A DNA stretch of 64,000 nt from contig NZ_JACRWE010000003.1 of assembly GCF_014323405.1 (NCBI RefSeq), positions 248,001 through 312,000 of the forward strand, read 5' to 3'. The notes under the pieces were generated by a model, which did not search any database, was not told where the DNA came from, and saw only the letters and a list, made by a program, of their open reading frames with translations. This stretch comes from Romboutsia faecis (GTDB lineage Bacteria > Bacillota > Clostridia > Peptostreptococcales > Peptostreptococcaceae). This document shows positions 18,474-28,817 of the stretch, one piece after another; within the stretch, counting starts at the first letter, position 1; every line of letters starts with the position of its first letter. The translations under genes and the position numbers were made by a program.

Positions 18474-19190
18474 ATGAATTATATAGCACCAAATAATAAG
18501 TACGAAGTATTTGTAAAAAATATACCGATAAAACAAAAGTTTGATAAACTAATTACAAAATCAGTTAATATAACACCAAGACAAATTCAAGAGTGTATAG
18601 AATTTGCAAAAGAAAGTTTAGAAAAGTCTGATGATTATATGAAATTAGTACCTAATGATATAAAAGACATAGATACTCAAAAAAAGATTGGAATGCAAAG
18701 AATATTTATAGAAAAAATAGCTGAATGTGGAGTTGTTAACTTCCTAATACACAATAATATAGATAAATCTGTACTATCAAAATACAAAATAGGAATTAAA
18801 ACTGCAATAGCAAAGGAAATACACACTAGATTAATTATAGATAAGAAAGAATTTGAAGATAAAAAAAATAGTAATGATTATTATATAGGTATTCATCTTA
18901 ACTTAGAAATGGAAGATAAAAAAGATAGTGTAAAAAGGCACTTAGTTAAAGATTTATATGATATTGAAAAAGTTCAAATATTTGGATACTTAGATCATAA
19001 ATTTATAAATGAACTTAAGTATGAAACTATAAAAAATAAATCAGGAAAAAAAGAGTTTAGATTCTTTACCAAAAAATCTTCTGATTATAATTCTAAAAAA
19101 AGCTATGCCAATCTTTTGGGTACTGAATGTAAATGGTACTACTTAGATAGATTAATGTCTATAGACAACTTATTAAAAAAGATAAAATAA
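18474..19190 (+). CDS. Conserved-looking protein of unknown function
   Basis: A 238-residue lysine- and aspartate-rich soluble protein without a signal peptide or membrane span. I do not recognise a domain. The start is supported by AAGGAGA 8 nt upstream, and a clear terminator follows. The C-terminal part contains KSGKKEFRFFTKKSS and ECKWYYLDRL. It stands alone between the HAD gene and mutS on the same strand. Base composition is like its neighbours. Confidence 0.7.
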   Translation: MNYIAPNNKYEVFVKNIPIKQKFDKLITKSVNITPRQIQECIEFAKESLEKSDDYMKLVPNDIKDIDTQKKIGMQRIFIEKIAECGVVNFLIHNNIDKSVLSKYKIGIKTAIAKEIHTRLIIDKKEFEDKKNSNDYYIGIHLNLEMEDKKDSVKRHLVKDLYDIEKVQIFGYLDHKFINELKYETIKNKSGKKEFRFFTKKSSDYNSKKSYANLLGTECKWYYLDRLMSIDNLLKKIK

Positions 19191-19209
19191 TCTAAAAATA
19201 TATATTATA

Positions 19210-19256
19210 AAAACCCAATTAAGTAGATTAAAAAAATCTGATTAATTGGGTTTTTA
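19210..19256 (+). terminator. Terminator before mutS
   Basis: AAAACCCAATTA (19210-19221) pairs with TAATTGGGTTTT (19243-19254) and a T run follows. Confidence 0.88.
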
Positions 19257-19342
19257 TGTTAATAATAATTTAATTACTTTATAATAAATTTAATAAAATT
19301 ATTTAATATAAATTTGGGTATACCTTAATAATAGTTATCCAT

Positions 19343-19355
19343 TATGGTATAATAA
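19343..19355 (+). promoter_or_regulatory. Extended -10 promoter of mutS operon
   Basis: TTATGGTATAATAA contains TGG followed by TATAAT (19350-19355), an extended -10 element, with no strong -35. It lies about 30 nt before the mutS start, with AAGGAGG between them. Confidence 0.5.
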
Positions 19356-19382
19356 TTATTTAGAAAGTAAGGAGGTCGAAAT

Positions 19383-22220
19383 ATGCAAATAGACAGAAGT
19401 AAATTAACTCCTATGATGAAACAGTATTTTGATTGTAAAGACAAGTATCCTGATTGTATACTGTTTTTCAGGCTTGGAGATTTCTATGAAATGTTTTTTG
19501 AAGATGCTATTGTTGCTTCAAAGACATTAGAAATAGCATTAACAGGAAAATCTTGCGGATTAGAAGAAAGAGCCCCAATGTGTGGTATACCTTTCCATTC
19601 TGCAAATTCATATATATCAAAATTAGTAGAAAATGGATATAAGGTTGCTATAGGAGAGCAACTTGAAGACCCAGCAACAGTTAAAGGAATAGTTAAAAGA
19701 GATGTTATAAGAGTAGTAACACCAGGTACGGTACTTGAAGGTAGTTTACTAGAAAATAAAAAGAATAACTATTTACTTTCTTTATATAAGAAAGATGATA
19801 GTATAGGGCTTACTTATGTAGATATAAGTACAGGAGAAACTAATGCAACATATTTATCTAAAGATAAAGTAATTGAAGAAATTGCTAAAATTCATCCAAC
19901 AGAAATAATAATTAATGATTTAAGCTTCGTTGATGAGTTAAGAAATATAGCAACTATAGGAAATATTTATATAAATGAAAACTTTAATGAATCTTATTTG
20001 AGTACTGAAATATTAAATGAATACTTTAGTAATGAATATTTAAGTAAGTTAAGATTTGATGAAAATAATTTAATAAAAACTAGTTTATGTATACTTTTAA
20101 ATTATATTTATAATACTCAAAAGCAAATTACATCAAATATTAACACAATTAATATATACAACTCAAGTGAGTATATGGTACTAGATATGTTCACAAGAAG
20201 CAACTTAGAACTTACCCAAACAATAAGAGGTAGTAAGAAAAAAGGTTCACTTCTTCACGTACTTGATAAAACTTCTACTGCAATGGGAGGTAGACTTCTT
20301 AGAAAATATGTAGAAGAGCCATTAGTAAACAAGAAGAAAATAGAAAATCGTCTTAATGTAATTGAAGAAATTAAAGATGATTTTATGCTAAGAGAAGATT
20401 TAAATGAAATTCTTAAGAATGTATATGATATAGAAAGAATATGTGGAAAAATAGCTTTTGAAAAAGTAACTCCTAAGGAAATGATTCATTTAAAAAATTC
20501 TATTGAAAAGTTACCAGATTTAAATAATATAATAAATTCTTCAAATGCTAATATTCTTAAAAAGTATATTGAAGAAATGGATGACTTAAACGATATTTAC
20601 AATTTAATTGATGAATCTATAAAAGAAGATCCAAGTGTAACCATAAAGGATGGAAATATAATAAAATCTGAGTTTAATGATGAATTAAAAGAACTTAGAG
20701 ATATTTCTAAAAATGGAGCTTTCATGATAAAAGAAATAGAAAATCGTGAAAGAGAAAAAACAGGTGTTAAATCTTTAAAAATAGGATTTAATAAGGTATT
20801 TGGATACTTTATTGAAATAACTAAAGCTAATTTAAATACTGCTAATATAGATGACGGATATATAAGAAAGCAAACATTAAGTAATGCTGAAAGATTTATA
20901 ACTTCGGAATTAAAAGAAATAGAAGATAAAATACTTCATGCTGAGGAAAAAATAAAAACTTTGGAATATGAGATATTCGTAAATATTAGAGAAACTATTT
21001 ATAAAAATATAGATAGAATACAAAAAGTTGCTAAAACAATAGCGAATATAGATGTATTTGTATCCTTTGCAATAGTTGCATATATGAATAACTATGTAAA
21101 GCCTATTATAAATGATAATAATAAATTAGATATAAAGAATGGCCGCCATCCTGTTATAGAAAATATAGTAGGTGAAGAAAACTTTGTACCTAATGATACC
21201 TATTTAAATAGTGGAGAAAATATAATAAATATTATTACTGGACCTAATATGGCAGGTAAGTCTACATATATGAGACAAACTGCAATAATTACACTAATGG
21301 CACATATCGGTTCATTTGTACCTGCTGAATATGCTAATATTCCTATATGCGACAGAATATTTACAAGAGTTGGAGCAAGTGATGATTTGTCTCAAGGACA
21401 GTCTACATTCATGGTAGAAATGAGTGAAGTTTCTCATATACTAAAAAATGCTACTGATAAGAGTTTGGTAATATTAGATGAGATAGGTAGAGGTACAAGT
21501 ACTTATGATGGTATAAGTTTAGCATGGTCAATAGTAGAATATATTCAAAATAATATTAAATGTAAAACTTTATTTGCTACTCATTATCATGAATTAACTG
21601 ATTTAGAGAATGAGTTTGATGAAGTTAAAAACTATTCAATTGCAGTTAAAGAAGATAATGAAGGCATTGTATTTTTAAGAAAGATAATACCACAGGGTGC
21701 AGATAAAAGTTATGGAATATATGTTGCTCAATTAGCTAAGCTTCCAGAAGAAGTAATAAATAGATCTAAGGAAATACTAAAAGATTTAGAAAAGAATCAT
21801 ATTAACAATAGTGTTGCTATAAAAAAAGACAACATTAATTCAGATGATTCAATAGATAATGTTCAAGTAGACTTAACTTCTTTAGTAAATATGAATATTA
21901 ATAATAAAGTTAATATAGAAAAAGTAAGCAATTTGGAAAAAGAAGTAGAAAAATTAAAACTTGAAAATAACCAATTAGATAAAAACTATAAAAACGTAAA
22001 AAATGATTATGATAAGTTAAATAAAGAATATAAAGAACTAAGTGAAAACTTAGAGTCAAGTGTAGTTAAAGAAAGTGCAATAACTCAAATATCATTTGAT
22101 GGTATCAATAGTAATGACTTAGTTGAAGATATACTTAAATTAGATATATTAAGTATGACGCCACTTGATGCAATGAATGCTTTATTTAACCTTCAAAAAA
22201 AAGCAAAAGATAAAAAATAA
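19383..22220 (+). CDS. mutS: DNA mismatch repair ATPase MutS
   Basis: It recognises mismatches and small loops and licenses MutL. The protein has 945 residues. The mismatch-reading motif GDFYEMF (Phe-x-Glu) is at about residue 37. Domains II-IV follow, then the ATPase with Walker A GPNMAGKSTYM near residue 620 and Walker B LVILDEIGRGTSTYDG. It is longer than typical MutS (about 850-880). The extra length is a Lys/Glu/Asn-rich linker and predicted coiled coil around residues 830-905, before a C-terminal helix (SMTPLDAMNALFNLQ) that is the usual dimer segment. First gene of mutS-mutL-miaA-hfq. Confidence 0.97.
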   Translation: MQIDRSKLTPMMKQYFDCKDKYPDCILFFRLGDFYEMFFEDAIVASKTLEIALTGKSCGLEERAPMCGIPFHSANSYISKLVENGYKVAIGEQLEDPATVKGIVKRDVIRVVTPGTVLEGSLLENKKNNYLLSLYKKDDSIGLTYVDISTGETNATYLSKDKVIEEIAKIHPTEIIINDLSFVDELRNIATIGNIYINENFNESYLSTEILNEYFSNEYLSKLRFDENNLIKTSLCILLNYIYNTQKQITSNINTINIYNSSEYMVLDMFTRSNLELTQTIRGSKKKGSLLHVLDKTSTAMGGRLLRKYVEEPLVNKKKIENRLNVIEEIKDDFMLREDLNEILKNVYDIERICGKIAFEKVTPKEMIHLKNSIEKLPDLNNIINSSNANILKKYIEEMDDLNDIYNLIDESIKEDPSVTIKDGNIIKSEFNDELKELRDISKNGAFMIKEIENREREKTGVKSLKIGFNKVFGYFIEITKANLNTANIDDGYIRKQTLSNAERFITSELKEIEDKILHAEEKIKTLEYEIFVNIRETIYKNIDRIQKVAKTIANIDVFVSFAIVAYMNNYVKPIINDNNKLDIKNGRHPVIENIVGEENFVPNDTYLNSGENIINIITGPNMAGKSTYMRQTAIITLMAHIGSFVPAEYANIPICDRIFTRVGASDDLSQGQSTFMVEMSEVSHILKNATDKSLVILDEIGRGTSTYDGISLAWSIVEYIQNNIKCKTLFATHYHELTDLENEFDEVKNYSIAVKEDNEGIVFLRKIIPQGADKSYGIYVAQLAKLPEEVINRSKEILKDLEKNHINNSVAIKKDNINSDDSIDNVQVDLTSLVNMNINNKVNIEKVSNLEKEVEKLKLENNQLDKNYKNVKNDYDKLNKEYKELSENLESSVVKESAITQISFDGINSNDLVEDILKLDILSMTPLDAMNALFNLQKKAKDKK

Positions 22221-22237
22221 CCTCTTGGAGGTGGATT

Positions 22238-24412
22238 ATGTCAAATAGAATAAATATACTAGATGATTTAACAATAAATAAAATTGCTGCAGGAGAGGTG
22301 GTCGAAAGACCATCTTCTGTAGTTAAAGAGTTAGTTGAAAACTGTGTAGATGCAAAATCGACAAAAGTTATAGTTGATATTGTAGATGGTGGAAAAAAAT
22401 CAATAAGGGTAACAGACAATGGTTCTGGTATTTTATCAAGTGAAGTTGATAAATCCTTTTTAAGACATGCGACTAGTAAAATAAAGGAAATAGATGATTT
22501 ATATGATTTGTATTCCTTAGGATTTAGAGGAGAAGCTTTAGCATCAATTGCAGCTGTATCTAAGTTGGAGATGATAACAAAGGCAAAAGAAGAAGTAGTA
22601 GGAACTAAGGTTTTTGTTGAAGGCGGCAAAATTATTTCAAAAGAACCTGTTGGTACTACTAATGGTACTACAATTATTATAAAAGATATATTCTTTAATA
22701 CACCTGTAAGACAAAAGTTCTTAAAATCTACTCATGCAGAAACAATAAATATAAGTGATTTAATTAATAAACTTGCAATAGGCAATCCAGCTGTTCAATT
22801 TAAGTATATTAACAATGGAAAACAAATGCTTAACACACCTGGTGATGGAAAGTTAATTAATGTAGTTAGAAGTATTTATGGCAAGGATATTACAGAGAAT
22901 TTAATTGAAGTAGATTTTGAATGTGAATATTTTAGAATGAGTGGATATATAGGAAATAATAATGTATATAGGTCTAATAAAAACTTACAACATACTTATA
23001 TAAATAAAAGGTTTGTAAAAAGTAAAGTTATATTAGATGCTATAAATGAAGCGTATAAATCTATAATACCAATAGGAAAGCATGCTGTATGCTTTTTAAA
23101 TATAAGTATAAATCCAGCAAAAATAGATGTAAATATACATCCTACTAAGTTAGAAGTTAAATTTGAAGATGAAAAAGATCTATACATTCAATTAAGAGAT
23201 TATTTAAGAAGAAAACTTTTAAGTTCAAATTTATTAGGAAAATATGAAACTTATGACAGAACAAGTAATCCTACTATTAAAGTAAAGGAATATGCAAATA
23301 AGGTTAGTGAAAGTTCTAAACCAATAGAAGTAGTACAAGCTCTAGACAATAAGCCTATAGATAGCTTTAAATCTGTCAATGATGTACTTAATCCAAAAAG
23401 TGAAGTAAATCACAATATAAAAGAATTAGAAAAGATAGACTCAATATTAAAAGAAGATAATAATTTAACTAAAAGCTTAGAAAAATCTATTCTTAATAGA
23501 GAAACTACTTTTTTTAATGAGAATAAATCATTTAACTTATCTAAGGGTGATGAAAGTATCAAACTAACTAAAACTAATAATGAAAATGAGTATATTATAG
23601 ATGGAAACCTAGATATGAATAAATCATTTTCAATTGAAGACTTAGAAGAACTTGATAAACTAGATAATTTAGACGAAAGCTATGGTTTAAAAGAATCGAA
23701 TAGTTTATATGATAATACTTTGAATGATAAAATGAAAAATGATATAAACTCTAATTTTGACAGTGATTATTTAAATGATTCTTCAACAAAAGAAAGTATA
23801 CAAGAAGGTTTTTTTAAGGAAGACGAGGATAAATTATCATTAGATGGTTATACTGTATTAGGTGTGGTATTTAATACTTATATAGTATTACAAAAAGGTG
23901 AGTCAATGTATTTACTAGATCAGCATGTTGCTCATGAAAGAATTTTATATGAAGAGTACATGAGTAAATTTTATAAACATGATATAAGTATGCAGATGTT
24001 ACTTGACCCTATTGTATTAGAACTATCAACTGTTGATATGTTACAAGTAGAAAAGAATTTAGACTTATTTATGAACTTTGGTTTTGAGATAGAGATATTT
24101 GGTAATAATCATATTATGATAAGATGTGTACCAACAACATTTGGAATACCAGAGTCTGAGAAGTTTATATTACAAATAATAGATAATATAGATGAAATAA
24201 AAAACAACTATGAATTAAAAGGAGAAAAATTTGCATCTATGGCGTGTAGAGCAGCTATTAAAGCTAATGATAAAATTCATAAACTTGAAATAGATAACTT
24301 GATAAGCCAGTTAAATAAATGTGAAAATCCTTTTACTTGTCCACATGGTAGACCAATAGTAGTTGAAATTTCGAAAAAAGAAATAGAAAAAATGTTTAAA
24401 AGAATTATGTAA
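22238..24412 (+). CDS. mutL: DNA mismatch repair endonuclease MutL
   Basis: A 724-residue protein. The GHKL ATPase N-domain shows KIAAGEVVERPSSVVKELVENCVDA, DNGSGI and FRGEALASI. The long disordered Asn/Asp/Ser/Glu-rich linker spans residues 345-535. The C-terminal dimer and endonuclease domain carries the metal-binding DQHVAHERILYEEY and CPHGRP. The intact DQHxxxER motif indicates a nicking MutL, as in Gram-positives without MutH. It lies 17 bp after mutS, with GGAGG before the start. Confidence 0.97.
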   Translation: MSNRINILDDLTINKIAAGEVVERPSSVVKELVENCVDAKSTKVIVDIVDGGKKSIRVTDNGSGILSSEVDKSFLRHATSKIKEIDDLYDLYSLGFRGEALASIAAVSKLEMITKAKEEVVGTKVFVEGGKIISKEPVGTTNGTTIIIKDIFFNTPVRQKFLKSTHAETINISDLINKLAIGNPAVQFKYINNGKQMLNTPGDGKLINVVRSIYGKDITENLIEVDFECEYFRMSGYIGNNNVYRSNKNLQHTYINKRFVKSKVILDAINEAYKSIIPIGKHAVCFLNISINPAKIDVNIHPTKLEVKFEDEKDLYIQLRDYLRRKLLSSNLLGKYETYDRTSNPTIKVKEYANKVSESSKPIEVVQALDNKPIDSFKSVNDVLNPKSEVNHNIKELEKIDSILKEDNNLTKSLEKSILNRETTFFNENKSFNLSKGDESIKLTKTNNENEYIIDGNLDMNKSFSIEDLEELDKLDNLDESYGLKESNSLYDNTLNDKMKNDINSNFDSDYLNDSSTKESIQEGFFKEDEDKLSLDGYTVLGVVFNTYIVLQKGESMYLLDQHVAHERILYEEYMSKFYKHDISMQMLLDPIVLELSTVDMLQVEKNLDLFMNFGFEIEIFGNNHIMIRCVPTTFGIPESEKFILQIIDNIDEIKNNYELKGEKFASMACRAAIKANDKIHKLEIDNLISQLNKCENPFTCPHGRPIVVEISKKEIEKMFKRIM

Positions 24413-24427
24413 TTAAGGAAGGATAGT

Positions 24428-25369
24428 ATGAAGAAGATACCACTGATAATACTTACAGGTCCAACAGCGGTTGGTAAAACAGACTTATCAATAAAAATTG
24501 CAAAAAACTTGTCTGCAGAAATAATTTCTGCAGATTCTATGCAAATATATGAGTATATGGATGTAGGAAGTGCTAAGGTAACTAAAGAAGAAATGGATGG
24601 TGTACATCACTATATGATAGATGAAGTAAAACCAGATTTTAAGTTCTCGGTTTCAGAGTTCCAGCTAAGAGCAGATAAATATATAGATGAAATAGTAGCA
24701 AAAAATAAGTTACCATTAGTCACTGGAGGAACAGGATTATATCTAAATTCATTAATATATAACATGGATTTTGCAAAATCTAATGCAAATAATGAGATTA
24801 GAGAATCTCTTAGATTAGAGCTTGAAGAGCATGGAATTGATTATATGCATGAAAAGTTAAGATCATTAGATGAAGAATCTGCAAATAGAATACATAAAAA
24901 CAACACTAAAAGAGTTATTAGAGCTTTAGAAGTGTGCCTTAGTGGTGAAAAAATGAATGATTTTTCAAAAGACTTAAAATTTAATGATAAGTATGAGCCA
25001 ATTATAATTGTATTAAATAGAGAAAGAGAGCATTTATATGAAAGAATAAATAAAAGAGTAGATATTATGCTTGAAAAAGGATTAATTGATGAAGTAAAGA
25101 ATTTACTTAATATGGGATACTCTAAGGATTTAATCTCTATGCAAGGAATTGGATATAAAGAGATTATAAAGTACTTAGATGGAGAATACACTTATGATGA
25201 AGCTATTGAAGTAATAAAAAGAGATTCTAGAAGATATGCAAAAAGGCAAATAACTTGGTTCAAAAGATATGAATCTGCAAAATGGTTTAATTTGGATGAA
25301 TATAATGATTTTAATATACTTGAAAAAGATGTATTAACTTATATTGAAAATAAGATTAAACTTGTATAA
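24428..25369 (+). CDS. miaA: tRNA dimethylallyltransferase
   Basis: It adds dimethylallyl to A37 of tRNAs that read UNN codons. A 313-residue protein with P-loop GPTAVGKTDLS, the SADSMQIYEYMDVG substrate motif, VTGGTGLYLNSLIY and C-terminal RRYAKRQITWFKR. It follows mutL by 15 bp, the order seen in many Firmicutes. UNN codons include Phe and Tyr codons. Confidence 0.97.
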   Translation: MKKIPLIILTGPTAVGKTDLSIKIAKNLSAEIISADSMQIYEYMDVGSAKVTKEEMDGVHHYMIDEVKPDFKFSVSEFQLRADKYIDEIVAKNKLPLVTGGTGLYLNSLIYNMDFAKSNANNEIRESLRLELEEHGIDYMHEKLRSLDEESANRIHKNNTKRVIRALEVCLSGEKMNDFSKDLKFNDKYEPIIIVLNREREHLYERINKRVDIMLEKGLIDEVKNLLNMGYSKDLISMQGIGYKEIIKYLDGEYTYDEAIEVIKRDSRRYAKRQITWFKRYESAKWFNLDEYNDFNILEKDVLTYIENKIKLV

Positions 25370-25456
25370 AATATAATAGAGGTATAAGATATAGTATAAA
25401 ATATTAAATATATACATTAATTTTAAATTTAATTTATCTCGGGAGGGTATTAGGCA

Positions 25457-25711
25457 ATGAAAAATACAGTTTTAAACTTACAGGACTTATTTCTAAATAA
25501 TGCTAGAAAAGAAAGAATACCTGTAACAATATACTTAATGAATGGAGTTCAAGTAAAAGGACACGTAAAAGGTTTTGATAGCTACATAATTCTATTAGAA
25601 GGGGATAATAGACAACAAAATATGATTTATAAACATGCTGTGTCAACTATAGTTCCGGCTAAGTACATAAATTTACAAAATAACCAACAACAAAATACAA
25701 ATAATAGATAA
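25457..25711 (+). CDS. hfq: RNA chaperone Hfq
   Basis: An 84-residue Sm-like protein. Sm1 is [21 protein letters not shown] with [13 protein letters not shown], and Sm2 contains the [10 protein letters not shown] signature (KHA in place of the E. coli YKHAIS). The tail is short and Asn/Gln-rich ([10 protein letters not shown]). A strong RBS (GGGAGGG) stands before the start. It is the last gene of the mutS cluster and is followed by a strong terminator. Confidence 0.97.
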   Translation: MKNTVLNLQDLFLNNARKERIPVTIYLMNGVQVKGHVKGFDSYIILLEGDNRQQNMIYKHAVSTIVPAKYINLQNNQQQNTNNR

Positions 25712-25732
25712 GTAAATAATATAACTCAATAT

Positions 25733-25777
25733 AAAATGGATATAAGTAATTTAACAATTACTTATATCCATTTTTTG
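25733..25777 (+). terminator. Terminator after hfq (bidirectional)
   Basis: An 18-bp stem (AAAATGGATATAAGTAAT with its complement, 25733-25750 and about 25757-25774) is followed by a T run. It lies between hfq and the converging permease gene. Confidence 0.9.
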
Positions 25778-25806
25778 TTAAGAATCTATAAAATTATTTA
25801 ATAAAA

Positions 25807-27192
25807 TCAAGTAATATATATAAATGATGTTATTATAACTATTAATGCAGTTACAAAAATAGGTATAAGTACTGAAGTAACAAATATATCTTTATATGCA
25901 TCTTTATGAGTTAAACCGCAAATTGCAAGTGTAGTAATTACGGCACCGTTATGAGGTAGTGTATCTAATCCACCAGATGCCAATGATGCAATTCTATGCA
26001 TTACTTCTGGTGATATATTTAAACTTTGACTCATCGTAATAAATGTTGGAGCTAAAGCATCTAAGGTTATTGTAAGACCACCAGATGCTGATGCTGTAAT
26101 GCCGCAGATAATATTAACTGAAAGAGCTTCAGAAATTATTGGATTAGATGATATATTAAGTATTAAACTTTGTAGAGTTATAAAAATAGGAAGAGATTTA
26201 ATTACGCTTCCATAACCTACTATTGCACTTGAGCTTAGTAAAGGTAAAAAAGAATTGCTTATACCTTCATTTAGTACTTTATTTAAATTTTTTAACTTAT
26301 TCATGTTAACTAGTAATATGATTAATATAGAAATAAAGATAGATATAATAACACTCCAAGTTCCTGAAATAGAATCTAATGTTAGATTATACTTATTTAA
26401 ATATGAACCATCTACTAAATGCTTATAAAAAATTTTAGAGAAAAATAAATTACTAATAAAAATTATTATAATAGGCATAACTGATATAAATATATTTGGT
26501 ATATTTAAGTTATTATCAAATCCTTCATCAGAATTAAGTGTACCATAACCTTCATTGTTTAAATTTGCTTGCTTTACTCTATATGTAAGCCAAGTAATAC
26601 CAAGAATTAGCATAAGTAAGCTAGCAGTTATTCCAATAAGAGGAGCTGAAAAAGTATCTGTTTTAAAGTATCTCATTGGAATTACATTTTGAATTTCTGG
26701 TGTACCAGGTAAGGCGGTCATAGTAAATGTAAATGCACCTAATGCAATAGTTCCTGGTATAAGTCTTTTAGGAATATTAGACTCTTTAAACAATACATTT
26801 GCTATAGGATAAAGCACAAAAGCAACTGTAAATAATGATACACCGCCATAAGTAAGCAATGCACCTGCTAATACAACTGCTAAAATAGTTTTATCATTTC
26901 CTAATTTTTTAGTTATGAAATAAGCTATGGACTTAGCATAGCCGACTTCTTCCATTAATCTAGCAAAGATAGCTCCTGTTAGAAATATTGGAAAATAGTT
27001 TTTTACAAAGCTGGAAAATCCATTCATATATGTTTCTGTATATGTAAACATTAGGTGTCTACTTGAATCTCCACCAATAATTAAAACTGTTAATAAGGCT
27101 ACTATTGGAGCAGTTATTATTGTTGAATATCCTTTATAAGCTAAGTATATTATTAGTGATAAAGATAAGATTAGTCCGATAATACTGAACAT
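25807..27192 (-). CDS. GntP-family permease
   Basis: A 461-residue membrane protein with about 12-13 spans. GntP-family hallmarks include FPIFLTGAIFARLMEEVG, GGVSLFTVAFVLYPIA, ALPGTPEIQNVIPMRYF and LASGGLDTLPHNGAVITTLAICGLTHK. The family moves gluconate, hydroxy acids or related organic anions in symport; the substrate here is unknown. RBS AAGGAG stands before the ATG. It converges with hfq and diverges from ynbB across about 200 bp. Confidence 0.85.
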   Translation of the reverse strand: MFSIIGLILSLSLIIYLAYKGYSTIITAPIVALLTVLIIGGDSSRHLMFTYTETYMNGFSSFVKNYFPIFLTGAIFARLMEEVGYAKSIAYFITKKLGNDKTILAVVLAGALLTYGGVSLFTVAFVLYPIANVLFKESNIPKRLIPGTIALGAFTFTMTALPGTPEIQNVIPMRYFKTDTFSAPLIGITASLLMLILGITWLTYRVKQANLNNEGYGTLNSDEGFDNNLNIPNIFISVMPIIIIFISNLFFSKIFYKHLVDGSYLNKYNLTLDSISGTWSVIISIFISILIILLVNMNKLKNLNKVLNEGISNSFLPLLSSSAIVGYGSVIKSLPIFITLQSLILNISSNPIISEALSVNIICGITASASGGLTITLDALAPTFITMSQSLNISPEVMHRIASLASGGLDTLPHNGAVITTLAICGLTHKDAYKDIFVTSVLIPIFVTALIVIITSFIYIT

Positions 27193-27391
27193 TATAATTA
27201 CTCCTTTTATGAAATTTAATTTATATATCTAATATACCCAAAATTAAATATTAAAAACTTATACATATATTTATAAGTTGAAATAATAAAAATAACTAAT
27301 AGAATCTATGTAAAAAACTATAAACTTGCGTGAAAATACAGGATATGATAGAATTCTAATGTTAAATATATACAAAAGACAGGTGAAAAAA

Positions 27392-28672
27392 ATGCTTAAT
27401 GAAACAAAAGAACTTTTAAAAGGTTTTTATGGATTAGATAACGAAACTTTTGAATTATCAGAAGAAGTAATGAAAGACATAGAACCTCAATTTGAGAAGA
27501 TAAAAAAAATAAGAGAATACAATCAGTATAAAGTATTAAAAGCTATGCAAGAAGCTCGTCTAAGTGATAATCACTTTAATTGGACTACGGGTTATGGATA
27601 CAATGATATAGGAAGAGAAAAGGTTGAAGAAATATATGCAAATGTATTTGGTGCTGAAGATGCATTAGTTAGACCTATTATTGTTAATGGGACTCATGCG
27701 TTAAGTCTTTGCGTACAAGGTCTTGTTCGTCCTGGAGATGAAATATTATCCGTAACAGGTGCACCTTATGATACATTGCAAGGTGTGATAGGTATAAGAG
27801 AAGAAAAGGGATGCTTAAAAGAGTTTGGTGTTACATATGATCAAGTAGATTTTTTAGAAGATGGTAACATAGATTTAGATGGTATAAAAAGAAAAATAAA
27901 TGATCGAACTAAGCTTGTAATGATACAAAGATCTAAAGGATATGCTTGGAGAAAATCATTAACAATAGAAGATATAAAAGAAGCTGTAGAAACTGTTAAA
28001 TCAGTTAATAAAGACATAATAGTAATGGTTGATAACTGTTATGGTGAATTTTTAGATACAAAAGAGCCAATTGAAGTTGGTGCTGATATTATGGCTGGTT
28101 CATTAATAAAGAATCCAGGTGGAGGACTTGCTTTAACTGGAGGTTACATTGCTGGTAAAAAAGAATTAGTTGAAATGATATCTTATAGATTGACTACTCC
28201 AGGAATAGGTAAAGAATGCGGACTAACATTTGGAACAACAAGAACTGTACTTCAAGGATTCTTTATGGCGCCTTATGTTACATCTCAAGCTGTAATGGGA
28301 GCAATATTCTGTGCAAGAGCATTTGAAAAGCTAGGATATGATGTTCTTCCTAAATATGATGATTTAAGGAGTGATATTATACAAGTTGTTAGACTTAACA
28401 ATGCTGAAGAAGTTATAAGCTTCTGTCAAGGTGTACAAGAAGCTGCACCAGTTGATTCATATGTTAGACCAGAGCCATGGGCGATGCCTGGATATGATAG
28501 TGATGTTATTATGGCTGCAGGAGCATTTATACAAGGTTCTTCTATTGAATTAAGTGCAGATGCACCAATAAGACCACCATATAATGTATACTTCCAGGGT
28601 GGACTTACATTTGATCATTCTAAGATGGGAACTTTAAAAGCTATCCAATCTATGAAAAATGCAACTAAATAA
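27392..28672 (+). CDS. ynbB: Methionine gamma-lyase-like PLP enzyme (YnbB / 'aluminium resistance' family)
   Basis: A 426-residue fold-type I PLP enzyme of COG4100. It has NGTHALSLCVQGLVRPGDEIL, VDNCYGEFLDTKEP and the Schiff-base Lys region MAGSLIKNPGGGLALTGGYIAG. In Bacillus the homologue ynbB also stands just downstream of hfq, which supports the name; the physiological reaction is not settled. I chose ATG 27392 (AGGTG upstream). The 22 residues that an earlier in-frame start would add do not look like family sequence. A 62-bp perfectly palindromic terminator follows. Confidence 0.9.
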   Translation: MLNETKELLKGFYGLDNETFELSEEVMKDIEPQFEKIKKIREYNQYKVLKAMQEARLSDNHFNWTTGYGYNDIGREKVEEIYANVFGAEDALVRPIIVNGTHALSLCVQGLVRPGDEILSVTGAPYDTLQGVIGIREEKGCLKEFGVTYDQVDFLEDGNIDLDGIKRKINDRTKLVMIQRSKGYAWRKSLTIEDIKEAVETVKSVNKDIIVMVDNCYGEFLDTKEPIEVGADIMAGSLIKNPGGGLALTGGYIAGKKELVEMISYRLTTPGIGKECGLTFGTTRTVLQGFFMAPYVTSQAVMGAIFCARAFEKLGYDVLPKYDDLRSDIIQVVRLNNAEEVISFCQGVQEAAPVDSYVRPEPWAMPGYDSDVIMAAGAFIQGSSIELSADAPIRPPYNVYFQGGLTFDHSKMGTLKAIQSMKNATK

Positions 28673-28675
28673 TAA

Positions 28676-28737
28676 ATAATAAATAATATAAAAGAGGCTT
28701 ACTAATATTAGTAAGCCTCTTTTATATTATTTATTAT
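28676..28737 (+). terminator. 62-bp perfectly symmetric terminator after ynbB
   Basis: The two 31-bp arms meet at 28706/28707 (centre ACTAAT|ATTAGT). The GC-containing core is AAGAGGCTTACTAAT with its complement, and T-rich tails lie on both sides. It begins 3 nt after the stop codon. Confidence 0.9.
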
Positions 28738-28817
28738 CTATCATTTTTATAGTTTTCAAGTTATTAAAATAATATTAGAATACTGGTATTATAATTCCTT
28801 TGTAATATTCTTCACTA

